Shown: positions 44,823-57,352, counted from the first letter of the stretch. The stretch: DNA of 64,000 nt from Alviniconcha marisindica (GCA_018857735.1 JABMCL010001079.1:183501-247500); one strand, 5' to 3'. Numbers and translations: made by a program. The notes: generated by a model from the letters alone, not told the origin.

Positions 44823-45235
44823 ACACTGACTAAACAGTCTGCTCAAAAAGGTGTTTTAGAATAACTGATAAAAATCAAAGAAAAACAACAAGTTGGCATT
44901 AAAATTTCCCAAATTTTCGGCTGACACCTTCCTCGGGGGTTTATTCTAAACAACTGAACGAGGGTAAAAACACAGTTCACACAATGATTCTAAAATATCA
45001 GGTGACTAAAACTCGAAGAATAAAATAAAATAAAAATAATAATAATAAAAATATGTATATAGTGTCTTGATGGGAAATAAAAACAGAATTTTAGGACTGT
45101 GACTGAACAGTCATTTGAGAACACTGTGACTGAACAGTGCAGTCAAAAACAGATAACTTTAGAACACTATGACTGAACAGTCCAATCAAAACGAGATAGT
45201 TTTGGAACTCTGTGTCTGAGCAGTCCATTTAAACA
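44823..45235 (+). repeat. Degenerate tandem repeat with CTGTGACTGAACAGT core
   Basis: Five or so copies of (G/C)ACTGTGACTGAACAGTC plus A-rich filler occur at irregular spacing of about 55-60 bp just after the MARCH stop codon. Confidence 0.55.
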
Positions 45236-46227
45236 GAGAAAGGAGCTTGCTCGAATGGCAACTTGGAAGGAATGCAGGCACAGTGTACCCATTGTTTTTT
45301 GGTGCAAAAGAATGGTTTTCAGATAAATTAAGTTACCTGTTTAGCAGAGCTTCTCCAAATTTCATTGCATAGCAGCCGGCTGTAGAATTTGTCTTTTAAG
45401 TATTTTAGTGTGATTTTGTTGGCACAGTTAGAAGAGAGTGAGCCAGTCTCTGTTTCACCAGATGGGGTTATCCCTCATCAGCTTATATACCACAGTGTTG
45501 CCAAACATGGGCCCACTGTTATATAGCCAGTAATCATTCAAATAAAATGCACTATGATGTTTATGAATGTGTGTGCGCGTGCGCGCAAAATTGAAACTTG
45601 CTTTTGATTTATTTTTCACTGGCAACTGTTTCTGTGTTTCAAAACATTGTTACTTAAGACAGAAAATGCAAAAGATAAAAAAAAAAAAAAAAAAAAAGGA
45701 AAGAAAATTTTAGCCTTGGAAAAAGCAAAAAAAGCACACACAAAAAAAAGCACATTGATTGGTTAGTACTGTGGGCAGTGTTCAGCTGATGCTGACACCA
45801 TCATAATCACCAAGACTGTTGAACTGCAGTAGTAAGTAACTTGGTTTTTTATGTCGAAAAGCACTTGAGCAGTTGGTGTCCGTTGCTGTAGCGTTCAGTT
45901 TACAGTTGGGGGCAACATTTAGAATGAAGCAGTTCAGTAACAGGTGGTGTGTTCTGCGTGTGGTTGTGAACACACAATACAACTACAAGGTAGTTGAGCT
46001 GTAGACATACCATATTGTGTGTGTCTGCGTATGTTTTTGTGTTTTCATACATGTATATATCATATGGTGGTTTCTTAGCTGAGGGCAAGTTTCTGAAATG
46101 TATCTCAGAAGACCAGCACATGTTCTGCATGCAGTTGTAGTAAGGACAGGATGCAAGGTAGTTCAGATGTGGACAGTTCTAGGTTGTATGCAGTTGTATG
46201 CAGTATGCATGTGTCATGTATGTAGCA

Positions 46228-46231
46228 TGCA

Positions 46232-46265
<34 letters not shown>

Positions 46266-46266
46266 G

Positions 46267-46299
<33 letters not shown>

Positions 46300-46302
46300 G
46301 CA
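46228..46302 (+). repeat. (GT)n then (TGTC)n compound microsatellite
   Basis: About 18 GT units run directly into about nine copies of TGTC (46266-46301). Confidence 0.9.
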
Positions 46303-46541
46303 TCAGTATGAAATTGCATGTGGTAGCCATGTGTTGAAGATTAGTTCCTCTTCACACTCAGCCCTGAGCTGCTGTTCTGTGAGCGATGCTTTTGAAGAGG
46401 GGACGGCAAGGTTCATGAAGTCAAAATGAACAGGCTAAAAGTGTGTGCTCTGTTATTCAGCAGTAAGTAAGATGTGTGCCATCAGGGTGACCAGGTTTTT
46501 AATTTTATGCTGGGACATGTCTCTTTTTCACCGCTGCAGAC

Positions 46542-46543
<2 letters not shown>

Positions 46544-46592
<49 letters not shown>

Positions 46593-46606
46593 ACACACCA
46601 CACACA

Positions 46607-46667
<61 letters not shown>

Positions 46668-46689
46668 AAACACATCGCACACGCAACGC

Positions 46690-46748
<59 letters not shown>

Positions 46749-46756
46749 TACACACA
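46544..46756 (+). repeat. Long (CA)n tract of about 210 bp
   Basis: A CA repeat with single-base interruptions (CACCACA, CAAACACATCGCACACGCAACG). The apparent His-Thr or Val-Cys open frames across it are artefacts. Confidence 0.95.
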
Positions 46757-47193
46757 CACATGTTGTATATAATGTGTGGGTATGTATGTGTGTGTGTAGT
46801 GATTTGCAGTATATGTGTGTATATATAATGAAACATATTCCACAGTGTTGATTGGATCTTGTTCTTTTTATCCTAAAGATGCCATGATAAGAAGATTGCT
46901 AACATGGTACATGTACTGTGACTTTTCTTCAGAGTTTACATATCAGACTGGTCTGATTTTATCCAAATCTACTACCACAGTACATTTTACGGCAGCTTTG
47001 CAGAGGTGACATTAGGTATCATTTATTTGTGTGTGTGTGTGTGTGTGTGTGTGTTGTTGTTATACTTTGATTAGTTTCATTTAAAAAACAGAAGATGATA
47101 ATAGGTAAAAAAATAAAACTACAAGAATGTTTATTATTCTGTGGAAATCTGTGATTCTGATTACAGTAGGGCATTTACACACTCATGTATTCA

Positions 47194-47194
<1 letters not shown>

Positions 47195-47264
<70 letters not shown>

Positions 47265-47312
47265 TCACACACATGCATTCATGCACACACGCATGCGCGT
47301 GCCTGTGCACAC

Positions 47313-47400
<88 letters not shown>
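47195..47400 (+). repeat. (TA)n of about 70 bp followed by (CA)n of about 90 bp
   Basis: 47196-47264 is alternating TA; 47309-47396 is alternating CA. They are separated by a 45-bp spacer containing GCATGCGCGTGC. Confidence 0.95.
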
Positions 47401-47401
<1 letters not shown>

Positions 47402-47883
47402 ACTATTAGCACCAGGTCAACAGATTTTCACTCTCACAGTTCACTGAAAGCAAAGCTACTGAGATGAGATATTATGCATGTCATAAAAGGCTGTCACTCA
47501 GTATAATTGGAGTGGAGACACTGAACTGTTTTGATTGAGTAGCTGTATATTTTTAGTTGATCCTGCTCATTATTGATTTAATCAAACAAAGATGAAGAGA
47601 AAGAGTTTCTAAATGGAAAATTGAATGTTCCCATCTTTTCCCCCTTCTCTTTTTTAGAATTTAACAATGAACATGACTGATACACAGACGAAGAAGTATA
47701 AATCTGAGAGTGGGGCCATAGAGTATAGAAGAGCCAGAAAACATCTAGCAACTGTTTATGCATATATGTTCCTCAGCTTGAACTTGGAGTGTGAGAGGTT
47801 TTTGTATGCAGCCATTTTACAGAACTCTTGTGGGTGTTCCTTGCCAATTAGGTAGCTGCATTCTATCTTCAGTGGTACTTATT

Positions 47884-48537
47884 CACAGCTGAGTGAACTG
47901 GGGCAGTGTAGGCCAAAGAGGGTACTGGTTCACAGCTGAGTGAACTGGAGCAGTGGAGGCCAAAAAAGGTATTGGTTCACAGTTGAATGAACTGGGGCAA
48001 TGGAGGCCAGTGAGGGTACTGGTCCACAACTAAATGAACTGGGGCAGTGGATGCCAGAGAGGGTATTGGTTCACAGCTCATTGAATGGGGGCAGTGGAGG
48101 TCAGAGAGGGTACTGGCCCACAGCTGAGTGAACTGGGGCAGTGGAGGCCAGAGAGGGTACCGGTCCACGTCTGAGTGAACTGGTGCAGTGGAGGCCAAAG
48201 AGGGCACTGGTTCTCAGCTGGGTGAATTGGGGCAGTGGAGGCCAAAGAGGGCACTGGTTCTCAGCTGGGTGAATTGGGGCAGTGGGGGCCAAAGAGGGCA
48301 CTGGTTCTCAGCTGGGTGAACTGGGGCAGTGGAGGCCAAAGAGGGCACTGGTTCTCAGCTGGGTGAACTGGGGCAGTGGAGGCCAAAGAGGGCACTGGTT
48401 CTCAGCTGGGTGCTGGGGCAATGGAGGCCAAAGAGGGCACTGGTTCTCAGCTGGGTGAACTGGGGCAATGGAGGCCAAAGAGGGCACTGGTTCTCAGCTG
48501 GGTGAACTGGGGCAGTGGAGGCCAGAGAGGGTAACGG
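47884..48537 (+). repeat. 47-bp minisatellite, 14 copies
   Basis: The unit is CTCAGCTGGGTGAACTGGGG followed by CAGTGGAGGCCAAAGAGGGC and ACTGGTT, exactly 47 bp, with one copy two bases short. The first six or seven copies differ at many positions, while the last seven are almost identical, so recent expansion happened at the 3' end. The unit length is not a multiple of three. Confidence 0.95.
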
Positions 48538-49627
48538 ATGACTTTTCTAAACTACTAATGAGCAAGTGAACAAGGAGAATAATGTTCAGGAAAATTGAGA
48601 TCAATGTGTTGTTCCAAACAGGTGAAAAATTGTATGGGGCAAAACTTAAAAAATCAAAAAACAACATGTTGGAGTGCAGCTACCACAACGTAGGTAAAAT
48701 ACTGCACTTGTATGAATGGTGGGTTGTACAAGTGTTGGGAAAATGGCTACACACGCCACCCTCTCACCTAACATTTGATGAACATCGGGAGTTTAGTTGG
48801 GGAACATTGACAGACAACTGTTGCAAAATGACTGATGCATCTCCAGAAGGTTAGTTTGTGCAGGAGACTCTAACGAGACATAAGTTGCGGAGAACTTTAT
48901 AAACAGAACTTACACAGTGGGTGTGAGTGGATTACTGTGAAATAAAAAAAACAAGATGTGTGAGTTTTATTGTAGCCAGTGAGTCTTCATGAGCAATAGC
49001 CAGTCACCTGACACCAAGAATGTAAACCACTGCAGTTCAGGCAGTCACTTGTCACCAAAACATGTAAATCACTAACAAGTAATGCATATGTACACGCAAT
49101 AGTTCATCACTGCAGTTTTGTCCAGGATATAAAACGCTAGTAATACAAATGTGAAGAAAGTGTGCCAATGTAATGACATTGGAAAGTGTTGTAGATATAT
49201 GTGAAAATTGTTTATATTGTAAATAAGAATTGATTTGTAAAAAGCTATTTGTCCACTTTGTGTAGATAGCATTTTGCGTATTTCAGCGTTCAGTATTTAT
49301 TTAGACTGCAAGTAACTATGTCCATTTAATCAGCTTATGATATCCTGTTGTTTTTTCCCTTCTACACTTTAAACAACTATTAAAAAAAAAAAGGGGTAAC
49401 TACTAGTGCAAGGATGTGTGCTTGGTGTTGGTTCAATATTTTCTGCAGTTCACAAAGAAAGTGTAACTTTCTGCTTTCAGATTTTGTATTATTGCTCAAT
49501 TATATTTTAACACATCAGCCCTTCATCAGCTAGAATGAAGGAGCAGTTGACCAATGGGTACATTTTTGTGGATTAGTACAAATCATCCATACCTCCTGTG
49601 TAGTGTACAGTGAAGTGTACCTGGATA

Positions 49628-49920
49628 TGTTTACGGTTTGCTGCTTTGTGGCGATCAGGTGTAAATGGGATGTTTGAGGCTTGCTGCTTTGTGGTCCTAA
49701 AGCATGACTGGGATGTTTGAGATGGTCAAGAGTACAGGGGGTATACTTTTTAGTTTTGCTGATTTGTAGTGAGCAAATGTAAATGGGATTTGTTTAAAAT
49801 TTCCTGCTTTGTGGTGATTCAGTGTTGGAGGAATAGGATTCAGGTTTGCTAGTTTGTGAATGAGGCTATCAAATGGGAATGAGTTAAAATCAATGTTTCT
49901 GCCTTCTGATGATCCAGAAT
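49628..49920 (+). repeat. Degenerate GCTGCTTTGTGG repeat
   Basis: About five diverged units of roughly 55-60 bp share TTTGCTGCTTTGTGGYGAT and GTAAATGGGATTTG. Confidence 0.5.
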
Positions 49921-51014
49921 TCACAAGTCATATACTACTACATTGTACTTAGGCATTTCATTCCAGAATGTACTGATGTATTTGAATATTTTCTTACACA
50001 GAGTAAAACTGACCAAAGCAGTCTGACACACCAAGCATATTAGATTATTACTACTCAGACAGCAATGATTTTTTTTTTTTTTTAAAGTGTGATAGGGAGG
50101 GTGTGAACATGATTTCTGAACACCCTGCAAACTCCACCCGCTTCTTTTTTTCTTTTTTCTTTTTCTTTTCTCCCCGCCTTTTGAGTGACAGTGGTGAGAC
50201 ATTTGTCATGTGAGTCGTATATATATATATATATGTATTCATTCCAGATTAAGAGACTAGAAGACTGCTCAGAATACTGATGCAGGCAGAACGGTGTTGT
50301 CACCTGAAAATTAAAAGTAATATTCTTTGCAGGAACTGAGTGCACTGCTATAGTATGGTAGGCATCAGATTGCCTAAACTCTCATAACATTTTTAGAGTA
50401 TGATCATAGAGAGTGGAGCTTGTGTTTGGGTCATATATTCATGTCTTGGCAAGCAGGGGGTGGGTGGGGGGGTTGCATGTGTGACTGTGAGTGTGTTTGT
50501 GTTTGATTGAAAAAGATCAGGTTATTGCTAAGATGTCTATGCATATCAGTCACTTGCTTGAGGGTTTTTTTCCTGAGTTTTTTTTCTTTCTTTTTTTTCT
50601 CTCCTTTTTTTCTCTTCTAATTATGTACATGTACTTAAACATTGAAACATTTCAGTACGTCTCAGAATTCTTATACAGTCCTTGTTGTACCGCTGAATCC
50701 ATCAGTAGTGTTTGTACACAAAGGTAAATTCTGTTTGATTTCCTGCATGTGCTGTGCACGTGTTCATACCTAATGACAGTAGAACAGCGTGTGAGAATTT
50801 GCATGCAAAAGTTGGTGATTGGGGGAACTGTTGGCAGTTGTTGATTCCTCTTTCTGGTCTCAGTCCACATTCCTAAATTTCCCACCTCTATTTTCTTCAG
50901 GTGTCATACATCATACAGTTGTTTAACTGGTGTATTTAACCCTGTTGTCTTCATGGTGTAATTGATGCTCACTTTTGTCTGTTCCATGTTACCAGCATTT
51001 CCTAACCCCACCCC

Positions 51015-51077
<63 letters not shown>

Positions 51078-52925
51078 ATGATCATTTTTGTTTGTAGTTT
51101 ACCTGTTCAAATGGATTTTGATTTTATTTCAAATACTACTGCTGATGCCCATGTGCATGTGTGTGGAGAGAGAGAGACAGAGAACTTGCATGCTTGCATG
51201 TAAGCAGTACTGTTTTGACATGATGTGATTATGCTCTTTTGTTCACTTGTATATCCCTGTATTAATTATATATGCGTACATGGTTCCATTGATCTTGTGT
51301 GCCTAACTCTTTGTGTTTCGTAAAGTGTGCATTGGCTGCCAAACTTCTGTTGTTGTTCTTGTGTTCTGCATTCTCTTTCTCTGCCTCAAAATGCTGTTCA
51401 GAATTATTTTCTTCTGTGCTTTTATTAGTAGTTTATTTATGTATTTACGTCTTATTTACCATTACCTTGGACTTATTCTTGATTTCAGGACTTTTTCTGG
51501 TCATGAATAGTAAATGGTCGTAATAAATCTACATAAAGACCTCTGTCTCGGAGTCAGTCACTGAGTGTTCCCAAGATGTAGGCTATTTGAGATGGGTCAT
51601 TCTTTTGGCATGGATTAGATTACACACAGCTGTTGATGTAACCTGTGATTTTGTGTGCTGGAGGAGTTGCTGTGGGGTACAGCTGTATATTTGTTTTTTG
51701 GGGTGTGCAGAAGTTTTTAAATCATAAAAAGCCGGACCAGTACCATCTAATTTCTGTATTTCTTGCGCTCAGTTTGGATTACCAAACAGAATGTTGGCAA
51801 CGACTTTTGAGCAGCAGATTATACATCAAATTATAATTATTCCAGTGTATGCAGATGGGTGTGTTTGTTTATATATACGGTATACCGTCCATTGTTAAAC
51901 TTTGGTATTAACTCAACACTACTGATGTATTTCATTAGCATAAGGATTCCTTCCCAAGTTAGATTATATTTGATTGCCATATAAAAGTAATAATGACATG
52001 GAATCTGATTATCAAACTTCCATACAGAATACTTACTGGTGGTATGGAATTGGAATACATGTCTGAGGAATTCATTCACTAACTTCTTTGTGACCAAACA
52101 ATAAAAAATAAAACAATCTTTGTCTGTGAAAGATTATTTGAGGTGAAATGGACATTGTGTATCAAACATATTATTCCATGCATATGGTGACAAGTATGAG
52201 TCACGACTACATCATTTGTAGGTGTGGTGGAAGATACATGGTTCCATTTTGTGAGCACTGTACGCATTATAATGGAAGATGGTCACACTGATGTGTTGGC
52301 AACTGTCCCATTTTATAGCCTAACCAACGATCTTTCATTTCAGATGCGGAATGTACACATAGTTCCCTCATTTCTTTCGCCTCCCCTTCCATCTCAGTCC
52401 TTTTATGTTTGCCCTTTTTTTTCTTTTTTTCTTTTTTTAAATTGTCTTCTTCTTCTTAGTGCAGATGGGGGGGGGGGGGGGGGGGGGATGCTATATTGGG
52501 GGGCAGGACGGTAATGACAAATCCAGATTGTAAGGAACCTTCTGTTGTCACTTCTTTTGTTATATACCACATTTTGTTTTCACCAATGCAAATGGTGATT
52601 TTAGTGCTTTCATGTTTTTTGATGGTTACTTTCACATTTGCATCTTCCTTTGTCGTTACTTTTAGTCATTCAGAATATTTAACTCTTTCCCTGCGAAACA
52701 GTTTTGCTGCTGATGCAGTTCCAAGAAAAGTTGTGCAAGGCAGGTAAGCCAACCAGTTCACCCCCCCCACACACATACACTTTATTTTATTTTATTTTTA
52801 GATTGCTTCTGCTGAGCATGAATTAACCGTCAGAATTCGAGCAGGACGTCTTGTGAAGTCTTGCAGGAAGTTTGGAAGCGCTCTGCCATGATGTCATGTG
52901 ATGTCGTAAGGGCAGGGAAAGAGTT

Positions 52926-52988
<63 letters not shown>

Positions 52989-53175
52989 TTGCATGCTTGG
53001 TCGTGCAAACACACACCCAGTTTGAAGGGATCAGAATGAAATGAATAAAAACATTCTGTGATTCATCTCCATATTATGCACAACATTATTTGTTGTTCCT
53101 GAATTGTATAATTGTTACATATTGTGACTTCGGCGTGAATGATATAGTACGCTTTTGTTCTGGCACATAAAAATG

Positions 53176-53181
53176 AATAAA
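53176..53181 (+). terminator. Candidate distal polyadenylation signal AATAAA
   Basis: Followed by GATTGTGATAAGCATTTGTT and a GTGTC-rich stretch. It would imply an 8.6-kb MARCH 3'UTR, which is long, so treat as tentative. Confidence 0.2.
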
Positions 53182-53367
53182 GATTGTGATAAGCATTTGT
53201 TGGCCCGTGTCCTTCCGAAGCTGCTGCCAAACGCACGTTTCGTCCTTTGTTGGTGTCCGTTTGTGTTCTTCAGCGTCAGTGTTGCGTCAGTTTCGTTTCG
53301 GCCGCAGTTTGGACTGCAGAAATTAGAATGCTGCGTGTGTTCAGCACTGCCCTTAGGATTGTTGTGT

Positions 53368-53373
<6 letters not shown>

Positions 53374-53444
<71 letters not shown>

Positions 53445-53490
53445 GTGTGTGTGCGTGCGTGCGTGCGTGTGTGCGTGCGTGCGTGTGTAT
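53374..53490 (+). repeat. (GT)n with CGTG-rich 3' part
   Basis: About 33 GT units grading into GCGTGCGT repeats. The GT to GCGT pattern recurs at 31789-31835, 58301-58350 and 61706-61858. Confidence 0.9.
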
Positions 53491-53692
53491 GTTTCCTCTG
53501 CTGGTATTGTTAGTACTCGGTCACCTTTAGTGGATAATAATCAGCTCCGTCAGCTCCCCGTGTAGCGGGCTGAAAATTAGTCGTGATGACTGCACGCTAT
53601 TTTCGAGGAAAGCCCGCGTCTGGAAGTCTAACAGGGACGTTGAAGGCCGAGCGGCCAGATTATCACTAGAGAGGTTTAGACAGAGCCAGGTA

Positions 53693-54015
53693 AGTAAGTA
53701 AACATGGTGCTTAACGTCCACAGAAACCGTAAGGCTTATAAGGGACCGGGGGTACGGAGGTGGGGGGGGGGGGGGGGGGGGGGAGGAGAGATTATATACC
53801 TATCGCTACACTGTCACCACCAGAATGACTTCTGCATTAAGATGGGCAGTGATGAGAGCCATTTTAATGTTTCACTAATTGTGAGGGACAAAGTCACAAG
53901 ACAGTGTCCACAGACCACAATTTTTCGAAGAGAAAGGAGAGCCGAAGCGGATTCGAACCGGGGTCCCTCTGCTTACCAGCCTAACGCCTTACCGCTAGGC
54001 CAAAACGGCACACTG
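53693..54015 (-). mobile_element. tRNA-derived SINE (family S), copy 1
   Basis: On minus it starts with a tRNA-like head containing an A box (TTGGCCTAGCGGTAAGG) and a B box (GGTTCGAATCC). It continues through a conserved body (GTGACTTTGTCCCTCACAAT, ATGGCTCTCATC, CATCTTAATGCAG) and ends TACGGTTTCTGTGGACGTTA, AGCACCATG and a TTAC tail. It is flanked by an 11-bp target-site duplication AGAGCCAGGTA (53682-53692 and 54016-54026). A 22-base poly-G run lies inside the variable part. Confidence 0.93.
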
Positions 54016-54324
54016 AGAGCCAGGTAGCGACTTCGTGGGGCTTTTGTAGAGCATAGTTTCCCACGCGCCTGACGTCATGTGCACGAAGGCTCAGCCACCG
54101 CGCACATTTCAACAACCAATTAGAAGATCTACACAATCCGTTTCATTTCTGTACCGAAATGTAATGCATATATCTAGTTAGATCTCCACAATCCATGTCG
54201 TTTCTGTGCCGAAGTGTAATGTAAAATTATCTGGTTAGAAGATCTACACCATCCATGTCGTTTCTGTACCGAAGTGTTATATATACCTTTCCGAAAGAAA
54301 AAGAAAAAGAAATATTCCCCGTCC

Positions 54325-54375
54325 CTAATAAGCCGTACGGTTTCTGTGGACGTTGAGCACCATGTTTACTTACTT
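54325..54375 (+). mobile_element. SINE family S 3'-end fragment
   Basis: CCCCGTCCCTAATAAGCCGT, ACGGTTTCTGTGGACGTTGA and GCACCATGTTTACTTACTT match the last 50 bp of the full SINEs, including the TTAC tail. It is 5' truncated. Confidence 0.85.
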
Positions 54376-54887
54376 TAAAAAAAATATCCACAGCTATGGT
54401 TCACATCGCTTTAGACTGAGTATTCACCGATCTTCTTCTCTTTCATAAAACAATTCTTACAGTTTAGTTCACTACAGCCAGTGCAGAAACCGGAGTAAAG
54501 TTACAGCTACTGAGCAGCCCTGCAGCCATGGCTACATGTTGGCCGGCGGGAAGGCAAATGACCTGTGCAAAAACAACAACAACAAAACTCGAAAGTAAAC
54601 GTAGGGGACAAAAGCTGACTATACTAATGTCTAAAATTATAAAGTACCCAGTACATGTACCAAATACGGTACGGTGGTCTTAATTATTAATTTTAGGTCG
54701 AAGTGTAGAAAACTCAACAAGAAAGTAATTAATTGTTGACTAATTAGGTGGCATTTTTTTTTTTTAAATCACTGTGTGAGGATCTGGTACAGTCTGCCGT
54801 TTTCACCAAGCAAATGTGCGACTTCGCTCGACGCTACATTCAGCCACACATATACTGTGCACTCTAATGTCCAGGGTTCAGCTGCGC

Positions 54888-55206
54888 CGGTTTGGCCTAG
54901 CGGTAAGGCGGCAGGCTGGTAAGCAGAGGGACCTCGGTTCGAATCTGCTTCGGCTCTCCTTTCACTTCCAAAATTGTGGTCTGTGGACACTGCCTTGTGA
55001 CTTTGTCCCTCACAATTAACGAAAACATTAAAATGGCTCTCATCGCTGCCCATCTTAATGCAGGAGTCATTCTGGTGGTGACAGTGTAGCGATAGGTATA
55101 ATAGTCTCCCTCTTCCCCCACCTCCATACCCCCTTCCCCCCCTTCTCCCCGTCCCTAATAAGCCTTACGGTTTCTGCGGACGTTAAGCACCATGTATGTT
55201 TACTTA
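54888..55206 (+). mobile_element. tRNA-derived SINE (family S), copy 2
   Basis: Same organisation as copy 1 on the plus strand: A box TTGGCCTAGCGGTAAGG, B box GGTTCGAATCT (one base off), body, pyrimidine-rich variable part and a TTTACTTACT tail. A 6-bp CTGCGC repeat flanks it (54882-54887 and 55207-55212), a possible target-site duplication. Confidence 0.9.
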
Positions 55207-55309
55207 CTGCGCACGGTAGCACGCGAGGGCGTCATGATTTGCGTCACAGGCAGAGATCGGAGGAGCACAAAGAACTGCAACATGAACACGCACAACACCA
55301 CGCCCTCTT

Positions 55310-56660
55310 CCGCTCCTTCCCCCGTACAGTCTCTGAATGGAACCTCTTCCACTCCTTTCCCCTTACAGTCTCTGAATGGAACCTCCTCCCCACCCCTGTT
55401 TCTAGCACTCTGACCCTAGGACCAGAAGAGCACAAGGACTGCGCGACTGAGGAAGAGGCACAACACCACGTCATATTTATTCCACTCTTTCCCCCGTACA
55501 GTCTCTGAATGGAACCTCTTCCACTCCTTCCCCTGTACAGTCTCTGAATGGAACCTCTTCCATTCCTTCCCCCGTACAGTCTCTAAATGGAACCTCTTCC
55601 ACTTCTTCTTCCCCTGTACAGTCTCTGAACGGAACCTCTTCCATTCTTCCCCCGTACAGTCTCTGAATGGAACCTCGATTCCACTCCTTTCCCCGTACAG
55701 TCTCTGAATGGAACCTCTTCCCACTCCTTCCCCCGCACAGTCTCTGAATGGAACCTCTTCCACTCTTTCCCCCGTACAGTCTCTGAATGGAACCTCTTCC
55801 ACTCTTTCCCCCGTACAGTCTCTGAATGGAACCTCTTCCACTCTTTCCCCGTACAATTGCTCTGAATGGAACCTCTTCCACTCCTTCCCCCGTACAGTCT
55901 CTGAATGGAACCTCTTCCACTCCTTCCCCGTACAGTCTCTGAATGGAACCTCTTCCACTCCTTCCCCGTACAGTCTCTGAATGGAACTCTTCCACTCTTT
56001 CCCCCGTACAATCTCTGAATGGAACCTCTTCCACTCCTTCCCCGTACAGTCTCTGAATGGAACCTCTTCCACTCTTCCCCGTACAAGTCTCTGAATGGAA
56101 CCTCTTCCACTCTTTCCCCCGTATATCTCTGAATGGAACCTCTTCCACTCCTTCCCCCGTACAGTCTCTGAATGGAACCTCTTCCACTTCTTCTTCCCCC
56201 GTACAGTCTCAGAACGGAACCTCTTCCACTTCTTTCCCCCGTACAATCTCTGAATGGAACCTCTTCCACTCCTTCCCCCGTACAGTCTCTGAATGGAACC
56301 TCTTCCACTCCTTCCCCCGTACAGTCTCTGAATGGAACCTCTTCCACTCTTCCCCCGTACAGCTCTGAATGGAACCCTCCACTCTTTCCCCGTACAATCT
56401 CTGAATGGAACCTCTTCCACTCCTTCCCCCGTACAGTCTCTGAATGGAACCTCTTCCACTCCTTCCCCCGTACAGTCTCTGAATGGAACCTCTTCCACTC
56501 TTTCCCCCGTATAATCTCTGAATGGAACCTCTTCCGCTCCTTCCCCCGTACAGTCTCTGAATGGAACCTCTTCCACTTCTTCTTCCCCCCGGGCCCAGTT
56601 CAAAAAGGGAAACCCCTCTTCCACTTCTTCCCCCGTACAGTTTGAATGGAACCTCCTCCC
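55310..56660 (+). repeat. 39-bp minisatellite, about 30 copies
   Basis: The unit is CTCTGAATGGAACCTCTTCC followed by ACTCCTTCCCCCGTACAGT. Single-base and multi-base indels in many copies change the frame. All three minus frames of the unit lack stops, which creates a long false ORF (56663-55416). The array fades into poorly alignable sequence after 56580. Confidence 0.93.
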
Positions 56661-57060
56661 CACGGCTATCTCCCGGGGCCCCTTCTCTCAAAGGCCCTTT
56701 TCCACGGGTCGATCGGCCGAAAGTCTTAAAAACCCCTCCACCCCGGTCCCCACCCTCCCCTAAACATAAAAGATGGGGTTTTATATTTTTAAAAACTTTA
56801 GATTACCCTGCCTTATTTACTGTTTATCGGGGGGTTCTAATAACACCCCAGGCACTGACCGTGACCCCCTTTTTTTTAAATACACATCACTGCAAAAAAT
56901 TTGAAACGTTTGGGACAGAGCCCTTTGCGGGCCTTGACGGGGAAAGGAAGAAGATCAGAGAGGGGATTCCAACACGAAGTCCCTGCCTGGCTCAAATCTA
57001 AACCTCTCTATTTACCCCCTGACCCCAAGTAGAGGCCAAAAGGGGGGAACTGGGTTGGCT
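56661..57060. other. Low-similarity, homopolymer-rich stretch after the 39-bp array
   Basis: Runs of doubled bases (CCCGGGGCCCC, AAAAACCCC, GGGGGG) suggest either strong decay or poor consensus quality. GGGGATTCCAACACGAAGTC at about 56965 resembles a decayed antisense tRNA-SINE head. No gene. Confidence 0.35.
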
Positions 57061-57289
57061 AGGTGGGCCTTTTGGGCATCTGCGTGCGGATGTCGGTGTT
57101 GCGGTCTCTTCAAGCGGGACACTAGAAACATAATAAATGTCAAACTTTCTATCATGTCACACCTGTCGAGCTTTAGCCGTTCCGCATACCACTCTGCGTG
57201 ACCTTGACTTTATTTTAAGGTCATAGCTTCTAAGCGTCAAACGGAAAAGAAAAAGGAAAAAAAGAAAGAAAGAAAAAAAAAAAAGGGGG

Positions 57290-57296
<7 letters not shown>

Positions 57297-57352
<56 letters not shown>
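57297..57352 (+). repeat. (GA)n microsatellite
   Basis: About 28 GA units following an AAAAGGGGGG stretch. Confidence 0.95.

Larger units (their letters stand above)
44537..53181 (+). other. MARCH 3'UTR or downstream flank
   Basis: No further coding exon is recognised. Contents are a degenerate GACTGAACAGTC repeat (44823-45235), giant CA/TA tracts (46230-47400), a 47-bp minisatellite (47884-48537), a degenerate GCTGCTTTGTGG repeat (49628-49920), and GT/CA tracts at 51017-51075 and 52927-52984. An AATAAA at 53176-53181 is a possible distal poly(A) signal, but several nearer hexamers exist, so the 3'UTR length is unknown. Confidence 0.4.

Noticed and set aside
46474..46851. Long His-Thr and Val-Cys repeat ORFs
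   Set aside because: These are translations of CA/GT microsatellites. The same applies to ORFs over 47127-47467, 53155-53565, 58819-59449, 60739-61189 and 61405-61881.
47884..48537. Regularly spaced 47-bp repeats as a possible CRISPR array
   Set aside because: The units abut directly without unique spacers and the genome is eukaryotic. This is a minisatellite.
48582..48854. 90-codon plus ORF after the 47-bp minisatellite
   Set aside because: No recognised domain, no matching splice sites, and composition like its surroundings.
54888..54970. Possible genuine tRNA gene (A and B boxes)
   Set aside because: The tRNA-like head continues into a conserved body with a TTAC tail and target duplications, and the same head recurs in three copies. 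These are SINEs, not functional tRNA genes.
55416..56663. A 415-codon minus-strand ORF with the recurring VPFRDCTGE pattern
   Set aside because: It lies entirely within a 39-bp minisatellite whose unit is stop-free in all minus frames. Indels move it through all three frames, so there is no selection for a protein.
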